Below, one piece after another: positions 16,021 through 23,666 of a DNA stretch of 64,000 bases. The stretch comes from Crossiella sp. SN42 (GTDB lineage: Bacteria; Actinomycetota; Actinomycetes; Mycobacteriales; Pseudonocardiaceae). Both the position numbers and the translations under genes were made by a program. Numbering within the stretch: position 1 is the first letter of the stretch; each line of letters opens with the position of its first letter. The notes beneath the pieces were generated by a model. That model ran no database searches, was not told where the DNA came from, and was given only the letters and a program-made list of their open reading frames with translations. The stretch covers positions 116,987-180,986 of the forward strand of contig NZ_JAMHIV010000023.1 of the NCBI RefSeq assembly GCF_023897065.1. The letters run 5' to 3'.

Positions 16021-17552
16021 CGCAGCCCCCGTGGAATCACGTGTTTGTAGATCAGCGCCTCGCCCGCGAAGCACAGCTGGTGCACGTCGACCTGGTTGAA
16101 CACCCCGGTCGAGGAACGGTAGTACGCGCAGCGCACCCCGGCCTCCGGTTGCAGGCCGCGCTCCGACGGCGGGTCGGCCATCTCGTAGCGCGGCAGCACC
16201 TCCGCCAGCTCCGCCCTGGTCTGGCCGAGCCGCAACTGGTCGAACGGCTCCGGCTTGAGCACCGAGTTGACCGTGACGAAAAGGTAGACGCCGAGCACGC
16301 CGAGGCAGAGCACGATGCCCGAGCCGACCGGGATGAACACCGCGGCCAGCAGGCCCCGCCACACCCGCCGCTGCGCCCTGGCCAGCTGACTCGCCGACTC
16401 CGAGCGCTCGGCCGCTTCCGGTTGCGGCGCAACGGATCTGCTCTGGTGCGGCAGCCGGGCGGCGACCCGGAACCCGCCCTGGTGCGGACCGGCGGTCAGG
16501 CTGCCGCCGAGCAGCCGGACCCGTTCCCGCAGCCCGAGCAGGCCGCGCTGCCCGGAGGCCAGGCCGTTGCCGGGCTGCCGCGGCTGCTCGTTGGTCACGG
16601 TCACCGCGGTCTCGCCGTCGCCGTGCTCGATCCGCACCGTGACCAGCGCGCCCGGCGCGTGCTTGGTGGCGTTGGTCAGCGCCTCCTGCACCACCCGGTA
16701 CAGCGCGCGGTCCACCATCGGCGGCAGCGTCGCCGCGCCGCTGACCACCAGGTCGATGGCCATGCCGGAGGCGCGGGCGCGCTCGATCAGCTCGGCGGCC
16801 TGCTCGCCGACCGGTTCCAGCGGCACCGGGTCGGTCTCATCGCGCAGCACGCCGATGATGTCCCGCAGCGACTCGGTGGCCGCGGTGGCGGTGGCGCGCA
16901 GCTCCCCCGCCGAGCCGCGGTGCCGTTCGCTGAGGTCGGGCGCGATCTCCAGGGCGCCTGCCCGCAGCGCGATCAGGCTCAGCTCGTGGCCGAGCGAATC
17001 GTGCATGTCCTGGGCGATCCGCGCCCGCTCCCGCAGCCTGGCCCGGTCGGCCAGGATCAGCTGCTGGCTCTCCAGCTGCTCGGCCCGCCGCCAGCCTGCG
17101 GAGACCAGGTCCTGGTAGAGCCGCCAGCAGCGCCCGGCCAGCACCGGGAAGATCACCGCGAGCAGCAGCACGAACACGCCGGTGACCAGCTCGCCGACCG
17201 GCTGGCTGGCCAGGGTCAGCCACAGCGCGCCGGCCACGACCGCGCCGGCCAGCCAGAGCAGCGCGGGCGGGCCGCGGTCCGGGCGGCGACCGGCCAGGAA
17301 GCTGAGCAGGGTGAGCAGGAAGACGAAGGTGAGCAGCCAGGCGGTGCCGAACATGGCCAGCGCCAGGCCGAGCGCGGGGCTGATCCGGCTGACGAACACC
17401 GCCAGCAGGGTGAGCAGCACCACTCCGGCCACGGTCGGCCAGAACCACGGACTCGCCTTGGGCACCTGGCTGCCGCCCACCGCGACCATGCCGAAGGTCA
17501 GCCACAGCGCCAGGTCGAGGGCGAGCGTGGTCGGGGTCCAGCGGGAGCGCAC
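16017..17552 (-). CDS. NarL-type histidine kinase with extra C-terminal membrane-anchored domain
   Basis: A kinase of about 511 residues. The N-terminal half has five or six membrane segments, followed by a HisKA_3 dimerisation helix 'RARIAQDMHDSLGHELSLIALRAGA' (phospho-His in DMHDS, about residue 181) and an HATPase with the N box 'VVQEALTNATKHAPG' and 'GQRGLLGLRERV'. The protein does not end there. It continues with a further membrane span, 'GSGIVLCLGVLGVYLFVTV', and about 85 residues beginning 'FDQLRLGQTRAELAEVLPRYEM' with three Cys, resembling SmpA/BLIP-type small domains. That domain is expected outside the cell and may be a sensor. The N-terminal start is uncertain; GTG 17552 is chosen because a receptor-style TM array follows directly. 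Confidence 0.85.
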   Translation of the reverse strand: MRSRWTPTTLALDLALWLTFGMVAVGGSQVPKASPWFWPTVAGVVLLTLLAVFVSRISPALGLALAMFGTAWLLTFVFLLTLLSFLAGRRPDRGPPALLWLAGAVVAGALWLTLASQPVGELVTGVFVLLLAVIFPVLAGRCWRLYQDLVSAGWRRAEQLESQQLILADRARLRERARIAQDMHDSLGHELSLIALRAGALEIAPDLSERHRGSAGELRATATAATESLRDIIGVLRDETDPVPLEPVGEQAAELIERARASGMAIDLVVSGAATLPPMVDRALYRVVQEALTNATKHAPGALVTVRIEHGDGETAVTVTNEQPRQPGNGLASGQRGLLGLRERVRLLGGSLTAGPHQGGFRVAARLPHQSRSVAPQPEAAERSESASQLARAQRRVWRGLLAAVFIPVGSGIVLCLGVLGVYLFVTVNSVLKPEPFDQLRLGQTRAELAEVLPRYEMADPPSERGLQPEAGVRCAYYRSSTGVFNQVDVHQLCFAGEALIYKHVIPRGLR

Positions 17553-17676
17553 CTGCGCGAGGCTACGCAGCAGGGCAGGCCCCGGGTACTGCCGAAAGTC
17601 AACGGTGGCACTGGCACCACGAACACGCGCTGTGTCAGCATCAACACCGACCGAAGTCGCCTGGGCAGGGGGAACC

Positions 17677-18024
17677 ATGCCGGAACCAGTCCTCGCCACC
17701 ATCGCCGCCGCACTGGCCAGTCGCCGCCACACCGGCCTGTACGAGCTGGTCCAAGCCCGGTTCACCGAGGACCGGACGGCGACCAAGGCGCTGGTCGCGG
17801 CCGAGGGCGAGGCGGCGGACTCCCGGCAGGTGCGCAAGCTCACCGCGGTGCTGGCCAGCGCCGAGGCGGCCGACCCGGAGTTCGGTGAACGGCTGCGCGC
17901 GGAGTGGGCGAACGCCGCCCAGCACGCCGAGACCGACGGCGTGACCAACCACATCTCCGGCACCGTGACCGGCAACGTGGTGCAGGCCAGGGACATCCAC
18001 GGCGGAGTGCGGTTCACCTCGTAA
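17677..18024 (+). CDS. Small helical protein with STAND-associated 'VVQARDIHGGV' tail
   Basis: A 115-residue protein, start fixed by AGGGGGAACC before ATG 17677. Residues 1-85 are helical, with many Ala, Glu and Arg ('LASRRHTGLYELVQARFTEDRTATKALVAA'). The tail 'ISGTVTGNVVQARDIHGGVRF' is a short Gly/Val repeat that in actinomycetes commonly links small adaptor or effector domains with STAND ATPases. A diverged copy, 'GDLVQVGVVHGGVHL', stands at the N terminus of the NB-ARC protein encoded at 19655-21751. This gene ends 11 bases before the GT-B-like gene at 18036, so the two are probably one operon. Function unknown; a signalling adaptor is the best guess. Confidence 0.75.
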   Translation: MPEPVLATIAAALASRRHTGLYELVQARFTEDRTATKALVAAEGEAADSRQVRKLTAVLASAEAADPEFGERLRAEWANAAQHAETDGVTNHISGTVTGNVVQARDIHGGVRFTS

Positions 18025-18035
18025 GATCACCGCTC

Positions 18036-19673
18036 GTGCCTGGACAGCGGTGGGTGAAGGTGCCGATCGGGCCGCACAGTCCACAGTGGACGACGGTGCG
18101 GACCGAGCGCACGGTGCTCGCGGTGGTGCACAACCTGACCGCGGCCACCCGCCTGCTGGACCTGCTGCCCTTGGTCGCCGACGACCCCAGGGTGCAGGTG
18201 GTGTTCACCTGTCCCGGTTCCTCGCCGTTTTCCGGGCGGACCGAGGAATGGCTGCACGAACGCGAGATGGCGGTCATTCCGTGGAGCCAGGCGATCCAGG
18301 TGGAGTTCGACCTGGCGATCTCCGCCAGCTACGGCGGTGACCTGCGGGATCTGCTGGCGCCCCTGGTCGTGGTGCCACACGGAATGGGCTACAATAAATA
18401 CTCGCCCGGAAATCGGAAATCGGAAATCGGAAATCGGAAATCGGTTTTCGGTCTTTCGTCCCGCTGGCTACTCTCCGACGGTGAGCTCATCCCTTCGTTG
18501 ATCGTGCTCTCGCACGAGGAACAGCTGACCCGCCTGGCCGCCGCCGTGCCCGAGGCCGCCGAACGCGCCCTGGTCGCCGGTGACCCGTGTTTCGACCGCC
18601 TGCTCGCCGGGCTGCCGCTGCGCCCCAGCTACCGCGCCACCCTGGGCGTCACGGACACCCAGCGGCTCGTCCTGGTCTGTTCCACCTGGGGCCCGGACTC
18701 CTTGTACGGCAACGATCCGCAGCTCATCCGCCGCCTGCTGGAAGCCCTTCCGCTGGACGACTACCGGATCGTGGTCGCCCTGCACCCCGCGGTCTGGGAC
18801 GCGCATTCCCGCTGGCAGTTGCACCGCTGGCTGGCCGAGTGCACCCGCGCGGGCGCGGTTGTGCTGCCGCCGGAGGAGGGCTGGCGCGCGGCCACCATCG
18901 CCGCCGACCTGGTCATCGGCGACCATTCCAGCCTCAGCTTCTACGCCGCCGCCCTGGGCCGCCCGGTGCTGCTGGCCACCGCCCCGGCGCACGCGGTCGA
19001 TCCGGACTCCGCCGTCGGCCGGTTCCTGGCCACCGCGCCACCACTGGCCGCCGACCTCCGCGCCGCCGTCGACCAGGCCATCGCCACCCACGACCCGGCC
19101 ACCGCGGCCGAGGTCACCAGCCTCGCCACCTCGGCGCCCGGCGAGTCAGCCCCATTGCTGCGCAAGGCTTTCTACCAGTTGCTCGCCCTGCCCGAACCCA
19201 GTGCCCCGGCCCGCCTGGCCGCCCCGCCACTGCCCCCGGCAGCCCCGGAACCCGTTGCCGCCCAACTGGTCCAGGTGCGGCTCGACCTGCCCAAGGCCAC
19301 CGTCACCCGCCACCCGGCCGAGCTGCTGCGCCAGCAGTCCGTCATGCCGCCCGGCGCGCACCTGGCCGCCGACACCACCGAGCCCTACCGCGCCTGGCTG
19401 GACCTGGCCGAGGTGGTGCTGCACACGCACACCCCGGTCACCGCGGCGTGGGTGGCCGCGACCCTGGCCGCGCTGCCGTCCTGCCAGGTCGCGGCGGGTC
19501 CGCTGGATGCGAGCAGCTGGCTCGCGGGCACCAGGGACGGCCGCCTCTTCCGGTACCTGGCCGACGGGCTGACCGGCAGGCTGGCCGCCTCGGTGCTGCG
19601 AGTGGCCGGTGACCTGCCGCCGGAGCTGACCATCGAGGTCGGCGGGCGGACCGTTCAGGCCACCCGGAAGTAG
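18036..19673 (+). CDS. GT-B-fold-like (CDP-glycerol glycerophosphotransferase-like) protein, unknown function, copy 1
   Basis: A 545-residue protein from GTG 18036. It resembles GT-B enzymes of the CDP-glycerol glycerophosphotransferase / UDP-GlcNAc epimerase type. The N-terminal half has 'VLAVVHNLTAATRLLDLLPLV' and the His-Gly motif 'VVVPHGMGYNKYSP'. The C-terminal half has 'LSHEEQLTRLA', 'VAGDPCFDRL', 'LVCSTWGPDS', 'VVALHPAVWD', 'LHRWLAECTRAGAVVLPPEEGW' and 'ADLVIGDHSSLSFYAAALGRPVLL', consistent with a nucleotide-sugar or CDP-polyol site. Homologues in actinomycetes are generally unnamed. Just after the His-Gly motif sits a seven-base tandem repeat that encodes a seven-residue repeat (18410-18444). 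The 3' end overlaps the convergent NB-ARC gene by 19 bases. A paralogue with the same arrangement lies at 23667. Confidence 0.75.
   Translation: MPGQRWVKVPIGPHSPQWTTVRTERTVLAVVHNLTAATRLLDLLPLVADDPRVQVVFTCPGSSPFSGRTEEWLHEREMAVIPWSQAIQVEFDLAISASYGGDLRDLLAPLVVVPHGMGYNKYSPGNRKSEIGNRKSVFGLSSRWLLSDGELIPSLIVLSHEEQLTRLAAAVPEAAERALVAGDPCFDRLLAGLPLRPSYRATLGVTDTQRLVLVCSTWGPDSLYGNDPQLIRRLLEALPLDDYRIVVALHPAVWDAHSRWQLHRWLAECTRAGAVVLPPEEGWRAATIAADLVIGDHSSLSFYAAALGRPVLLATAPAHAVDPDSAVGRFLATAPPLAADLRAAVDQAIATHDPATAAEVTSLATSAPGESAPLLRKAFYQLLALPEPSAPARLAAPPLPPAAPEPVAAQLVQVRLDLPKATVTRHPAELLRQQSVMPPGAHLAADTTEPYRAWLDLAEVVLHTHTPVTAAWVAATLAALPSCQVAAGPLDASSWLAGTRDGRLFRYLADGLTGRLAASVLRVAGDLPPELTIEVGGRTVQATRK
18410..18444 (+). 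repeat. Heptanucleotide tandem repeat AAATCGG x5 inside coding sequence (copy 1)
   Basis: Five perfect AAATCGG units, followed by a degenerate TTTTCGG, read in frame as Asn-Arg-Lys-Ser-Glu-Ile-Gly. The tract and the bases before it (TACAATAAATAC at 18390) are strikingly AT-rich for this genome. A 43-base block including it (18402-18444) is identical at 23982-24024. Seven is not a multiple of three, so gain or loss of one unit would shift the frame. Confidence 0.95.
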
Positions 19674-21751
19674 GCCACCGCCCGCCGCACCTGCCGCACC
19701 AGGCCCAGCTCGGCGTAGATGTCGGCGGCGGCCCGGTAGTGCCGCTGGGCCGAGTCGTGCTCGCCCCGCGCGGTGGCCAGCTCGGCCAGGGCCTCGTGCA
19801 CCTCGCCGCGGTCGAAGTCCCGGCCCAGCCTGGTCATGGTGTCCAGCGCCGCGGCCAGCGGAGCGCCCGCGTCACCGAGCTGCCCCGCCTCGATCAGCTT
19901 CTTTCCCTGCCACAGCTGGACCTTCGCCGCGTTGTACTCCTCGCCCAGCCCGTGGAACGTCGCCTCGGCGGCCGTGAGCAACACCTGCGCGACACCCGGC
20001 TGTTCCGCCTTGGCGTCGTGCAGCTCGGCCAACGCGATCCGGCGCGGATCCTCGATCAACCGGGCACCGGCCAGGTTCTCCCGCAACAACTCCAGCGCCT
20101 CCGGGATCCGGCCCTGGTCCAGCAGCATCAGGCCAAGGCCCTCAGTCGCGGTCAACCGGGCCTCCAGATCCCCGGCCGTCCTGGCCAGCGCGATCGCGGC
20201 GTCGAAGGCTCTCTGCCCTTCGTCGAACTCCTCGCAGTGCCGGTGCACAAAGCCGATCTGCGTCCGCAGCACGCTCTCCACCAGCGGTGACCGCCGCGCC
20301 TGCGCGGACCGCGCGGCCGCCTGGAACACCGCCAGCGCCTCGGAGTGCCGCTTCAGCACCAGGAACAGCGACCACAGCAGGACGCCGAACCGGACCACCT
20401 TCTCGTGCTCACCGGCCGCCTCGGCCAGCTCCACCACCGCCCGCAGGTTCTCCACCTCGGCCAGCAGCCACTTCTCCGCGTTCTCCCGGCCAACACTGTC
20501 CACTGTGGACAGTTCGGGGAACATCCGCGCGCGCCACGGGCGGTTGGGGCACAGCGCCTGGTCAACGGACGCGGCGACGGCCAGGTAACTGTCGACCGCC
20601 CTGGTCAGGATCTCGTCGTCCGACCCGGCCGGGAACCGCCGGACCACCCCGGCGGCGTGCGACCTGATCCACGGGTGCATCGCGTACCGGTCCGCCGTCG
20701 GCGGCTCCACCAGACGCAGCCCCAGGAGCTCACGCATCCCCTTGCGCACCTCGGCCTGGGTCAACCCGGTGGCCGCGGCGAGCACACCGACGGACAGCGC
20801 GGCGAACCCGGAATGCAGACCGTAAATTCGGTGACAGGCCGCGGCTTCCGGGCCGAGCTTGCCGACCACCACGTCGAAGATCACCTCCACCGGCTCGCCG
20901 CCGGAGGTGCGCATCGAGGTCACGCCGTGCCCGGCCGCGTCCAGCTCGGCGAGCAGTTCCCGGAAGTCCATACCGGGCGTCACCAGCAACATCGCGCGCA
21001 CCGCGTCCAGCAGCACCGGCACCCCGTGGCAGCGGTCGAGCACGGCCCGCACCGCCTCGGCCTGCTCCGCCATCAGCGGTACCAGCGGTTCGGCAAGGGA
21101 GAGGAACAGCTCGGCCATGTCGTCTTCCAGCGGCGCCAGCTCGATCGAGTGCGCACCCTGCGCGACCAGCGCGCGGAGGTTGTCCGAGCCGGTGGCCAGC
21201 ACCACCGACCGGCCCCGGCTGGGCAGCAGCGCGGTGACCTGGTTGGCCGCCACCACGTCGTCGAGCACCAGCAGGTAGGCCTTGCCCCTGGTCAGCTCGC
21301 GGAACAGGCTGGACAGCGCGCCCAGCTCGGTCGGCTGACCGGCCCTGGCGCAGCCCAGCTGCTCCAGCACCTCGGCCAGCACCTCCGCGGTGCCGCGCGG
21401 GCGGTCGGTCCAGGCGCCGAAGCCGACGTGGATCCGGCCGTCCGGGAACTCCGGCTCGTGCTGGTTCCCCCAGTGCAGGCACAGCGCGGTCTTGCCGAAG
21501 CCCCGGCCAGCCGAGATCGTGGCCACGATCGGCTCGTGCTCCTCGGGCCGGTCCAGCAGCCGGTCCAGCGCGGCCAGCGGGCCGACCTGGTTGACGAAGG
21601 CGCGCGGCCCGCTCGGCAGGCTGGGCCGCCGCGCCGGGGACACCGCCCCGCTGTGGTGCAGGTGCACCCCGCCGTGCACCACCCCGACCTGGACCAGGTC
21701 CCCCATCACCCGGTCGACCTGGTTGTGGTTGTCCGCCCGCTCGTCCCGCAT
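19655..21751 (-). CDS. NB-ARC/TPR STAND ATPase, copy 1
   Basis: A 698-residue STAND protein. Residues 1-35 are a short leader with 'GDLVQVGVVHGGVHL'. The NB-ARC ATPase has Walker A 'GRGFGKTALCLHWGNQ' (about residue 85), 'FPDGRIHVGFGAW', Walker B 'YLLVLDDV' (about 160) and a degenerate 'LATGSDN' sensor, then a winged helix with 'YAMHPWIRSHAAG'. From about residue 420 it is all TPR helices. Relatives oligomerise on ligand binding; many sit in regulatory or conflict systems. No effector domain is present. ATG 21751 has GGGGGAG six bases upstream but is buried in an 18-bp inverted repeat. Converges with, and overlaps, the GT-B-like gene, as does the second module. Confidence 0.85.
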   Translation of the reverse strand: MRDERADNHNQVDRVMGDLVQVGVVHGGVHLHHSGAVSPARRPSLPSGPRAFVNQVGPLAALDRLLDRPEEHEPIVATISAGRGFGKTALCLHWGNQHEPEFPDGRIHVGFGAWTDRPRGTAEVLAEVLEQLGCARAGQPTELGALSSLFRELTRGKAYLLVLDDVVAANQVTALLPSRGRSVVLATGSDNLRALVAQGAHSIELAPLEDDMAELFLSLAEPLVPLMAEQAEAVRAVLDRCHGVPVLLDAVRAMLLVTPGMDFRELLAELDAAGHGVTSMRTSGGEPVEVIFDVVVGKLGPEAAACHRIYGLHSGFAALSVGVLAAATGLTQAEVRKGMRELLGLRLVEPPTADRYAMHPWIRSHAAGVVRRFPAGSDDEILTRAVDSYLAVAASVDQALCPNRPWRARMFPELSTVDSVGRENAEKWLLAEVENLRAVVELAEAAGEHEKVVRFGVLLWSLFLVLKRHSEALAVFQAAARSAQARRSPLVESVLRTQIGFVHRHCEEFDEGQRAFDAAIALARTAGDLEARLTATEGLGLMLLDQGRIPEALELLRENLAGARLIEDPRRIALAELHDAKAEQPGVAQVLLTAAEATFHGLGEEYNAAKVQLWQGKKLIEAGQLGDAGAPLAAALDTMTRLGRDFDRGEVHEALAELATARGEHDSAQRHYRAAADIYAELGLVRQVRRAVAYFRVA

Positions 21752-21809
21752 CGCCAGCTCCCCCGTCGTCGACGTGGGTCAGGCTACTGGCCTGGCGATG
21801 CGGGACGAG
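21740..21809 (-). promoter_or_regulatory. 18-bp perfect inverted repeat enclosing the start codon of the NB-ARC gene
   Basis: Arms CTCGTCCCGCATCGCCAG (21740-21757) and CTGGCGATGCGGGACGAG (21792-21809) are exact complements separated by 34 bases. In the minus-strand transcript the 3' arm holds the AUG of the NB-ARC gene (21749-21751), and the loop ends with the GGGGGAG ribosome site. Folding would hide the start codon. It could act as a translational switch, or as a terminator or attenuator for the upstream propeller gene, whose stop is 5 bases before the outer arm. Confidence 0.6.
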
Positions 21810-21814
21810 TGCGA

Positions 21815-22876
21815 TCAGCGGACGGTGTGCCTGGTCTGCGGCACCAGGTCACCCTGACGGCTGATGCCGACCGCCCACACCGCGTTCGACCCCGGCACCG
21901 TGCTGAACGCCCTGGCCACGATGCCCGGATCGGCCAGGCGCTGCCAGGCGTTCGCGGCCGGGTCCCAGCGGAGCAGCACCGCGACCGCGCCCTTGCCACC
22001 GGCGGCCAGCAGCTCACCCGCGGCGGTGCGGCCGACCGCGCGCAGGCGGCCGTCCGGCACCGGCGGGACCTGGGTGGCAGCCCAGGCCGAGCCGTTCCAG
22101 CGCAGGGCGAGGGGCTGTTCGACACCGTTGACCGAGGTGGCGCCGACCGCCCAGGCCTCGGTGGGGCTGACGCTGGTCACCGCGCTCAGCCAACTGTGCC
22201 CGGTCAGTTGGGGCGCGGGTTCGGCGCGCCACTGGCCGTTGCTCAGGCGTAGCACCAAGGGACGCTGCGGCTGGCTCGCGGTGGCGAACTGGGCGCCCAC
22301 CGCGAGGGCCTTGCCCGGGCCGAGGGAGACGATGCCGTTCAGCTCGCCCTTGCCGAGGGCGGGCAGGGTCTGCCGCTGCCAGGCCGTGCCGTCCCAGCGC
22401 TGGACCGCCGGGGTGCCGTTCTTGATCGCGCCCGGCACCGCCTTGCCGGCCACCCAGACCGCGTTGTGCTCCGCCAGGGCAAGGGCTTCCGGGGTCATCG
22501 TGCCGCCCGGATCGGTGGCCAGCGCGCGGCGGACCCAGGTGGTTCCGTTCCACTGCGCGGTGCCCGCGCCGGCGGCCCACATGTCGGTGGCCGAGCGCAC
22601 CGCCAGCGCCTGCGGGAAGGCCTCCGCGGGCAGCGTCGAGTGCTGGGTCCACCTCCGGCCGTCCCAGCGCAGCGCGAGCATGTCCGCCGCGGTGTCGCTG
22701 CGCAGCCGGTAACCGACCGCGTAGGCCTGGGTGTCACTGAGCGCGGCCACCGCGGTCAGGTCGCCCTTGGCCACCGGGACCGGCACCGCCTGCCAGTTCA
22801 GCGGGTCCGCGCCTGCGGCCGGCGCGAGCAGCACGCCCAGCACCGCCAGCGTCGAGGCCAGCCAGCGCCTGCTCAT
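21815..22876 (-). CDS. Secreted beta-propeller-like protein
   Basis: A 353-residue exported protein: 'RRWLASTLAVLGVLLAPAAGA' is a Sec signal. The mature part consists of about seven repeats of some 45 residues with the pattern 'A.S.TDMWAAGAG...QWNGTTWVRR', 'EAWAVGAT......LRWNGSAW', 'AVWVAGKA.....RWDGTAWQRQ'. The recurring Ala-Val-Gly and Trp-(Asn/Asp)-Gly-x-x-Trp marks suggest a Kelch/sialidase-type propeller. No catalytic residues are recognised. ATG 22876 overlaps the dioxygenase-like gene's stop (ATGA), so the two secreted proteins are co-translated. Function unknown. Confidence 0.75.
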   Translation of the reverse strand: MSRRWLASTLAVLGVLLAPAAGADPLNWQAVPVPVAKGDLTAVAALSDTQAYAVGYRLRSDTAADMLALRWDGRRWTQHSTLPAEAFPQALAVRSATDMWAAGAGTAQWNGTTWVRRALATDPGGTMTPEALALAEHNAVWVAGKAVPGAIKNGTPAVQRWDGTAWQRQTLPALGKGELNGIVSLGPGKALAVGAQFATASQPQRPLVLRLSNGQWRAEPAPQLTGHSWLSAVTSVSPTEAWAVGATSVNGVEQPLALRWNGSAWAATQVPPVPDGRLRAVGRTAAGELLAAGGKGAVAVLLRWDPAANAWQRLADPGIVARAFSTVPGSNAVWAVGISRQGDLVPQTRHTVR

Positions 22877-23586
22877 GACACGGTCCGCTTGATCACGAAG
22901 TCGAACCGGCCACCGTAGGCGTTGGAGCCGTTGGCGTTCAACAGGATCGTGCAGGCCCGGTTGATCAGCGCGTCCTGGGCGTTGAGCGCGGCGAAGTCCC
23001 GCCCGTAGGCGACCGTGTTGTCCGGGAAGTACAGCTGGGTCACCAGCAGTGGCCCGCCGGGCGCCTGCACGTGGGTGTGGATGTGCGGGGCCCGGCGGCC
23101 CCAGCGGCCGTAGTAGTCCCTGGGGATGATCGTCTCCAGCCGGTAGCCGCCGTCGGCCCCGGTGTACTGGTGGCCGCGCAGCGAGAAACCGCTGACGTCG
23201 TAGTCGCCGTGCTGGTCGCACTGCCAGAACTCCAGCAGCGCGCGGGGAATCGGCCGGCACGCGGTGTCGTAGACAATCCCGCGCAGGGACAGGAAAACCC
23301 CGGTGATCGCCGGGGTGCGGAAGTCGGTGCGCTCCGGCGACTCGGGCCGGAACAGCGGGCCCTCCATCGCCGCCGGGGTCTCCCGGCCGGAGCAGGCCGG
23401 GGTCACCGGCACCGGTGAGCCGTCCGCGGGTGGGCGGACCGGCTGGCCGAGGGCCGCCACGGCCTGCCCGCCGCTCGCGGTCACCCCGCCCGCCGCGAGC
23501 GCCGCCGCGGTCACGCCGAGCGCGCCGGAGCGGATGAATCGTCGTCGGGAACTCGCCTGTGGTGGTGGTGCGTCATCGCGCCGCAT
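22873..23586 (-). CDS. Exported intradiol ring-cleavage dioxygenase-like protein
   Basis: A 237-residue protein with a twin-arginine signal ('SSRRRFIRSGALGVTAAALAAGG'), so exported folded with its metal. The core is of the intradiol dioxygenase fold: 'GIVYDTACRPIPRALLEFWQCDQHGDYD', 'QYTGADGGYRLETIIPRDYYGRWGRRAPHIHTHV'. The candidate Fe(III) ligands are the Tyr in 'GDYD', a Tyr in 'DYYGRW' and the two His of 'HIH', matching the family Tyr2His2 set. Known relatives cleave catechols or protocatechuate; exported versions in actinomycetes mostly lack assigned substrates. First gene of a two-gene operon with the propeller protein. Confidence 0.82.
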   Translation of the reverse strand: MRRDDAPPPQASSRRRFIRSGALGVTAAALAAGGVTASGGQAVAALGQPVRPPADGSPVPVTPACSGRETPAAMEGPLFRPESPERTDFRTPAITGVFLSLRGIVYDTACRPIPRALLEFWQCDQHGDYDVSGFSLRGHQYTGADGGYRLETIIPRDYYGRWGRRAPHIHTHVQAPGGPLLVTQLYFPDNTVAYGRDFAALNAQDALINRACTILLNANGSNAYGGRFDFVIKRTVS

Positions 23587-23642
23587 AATTCAAACTTAAA
23601 CTAGATCATCGGGGGCAGGGCTCCGCCGGAGGGAGGGCCGCG

Positions 23643-23666
23643 ACCAGACTTTCGTAAGGTCTGGAC
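23643..23666 (+). promoter_or_regulatory. Hairpin covering the ribosome-binding site of the second GT-B-like gene
   Basis: CCAGACTT (23644-23651) can pair with AAGGTCTGG (23656-23664), one base bulged, around a TCGT loop. The AAGG at 23656-23659 is the only ribosome-site-like sequence before ATG 23667, so folding would block initiation. Whether it matters in vivo is inference. Confidence 0.4.

Noticed and set aside
18410..18444. CRISPR-like array
   Set aside because: Units are 7 bases with no spacers and lie in frame within a gene; no cas genes are present. The LCP decapeptide repeats are likewise protein repeats.
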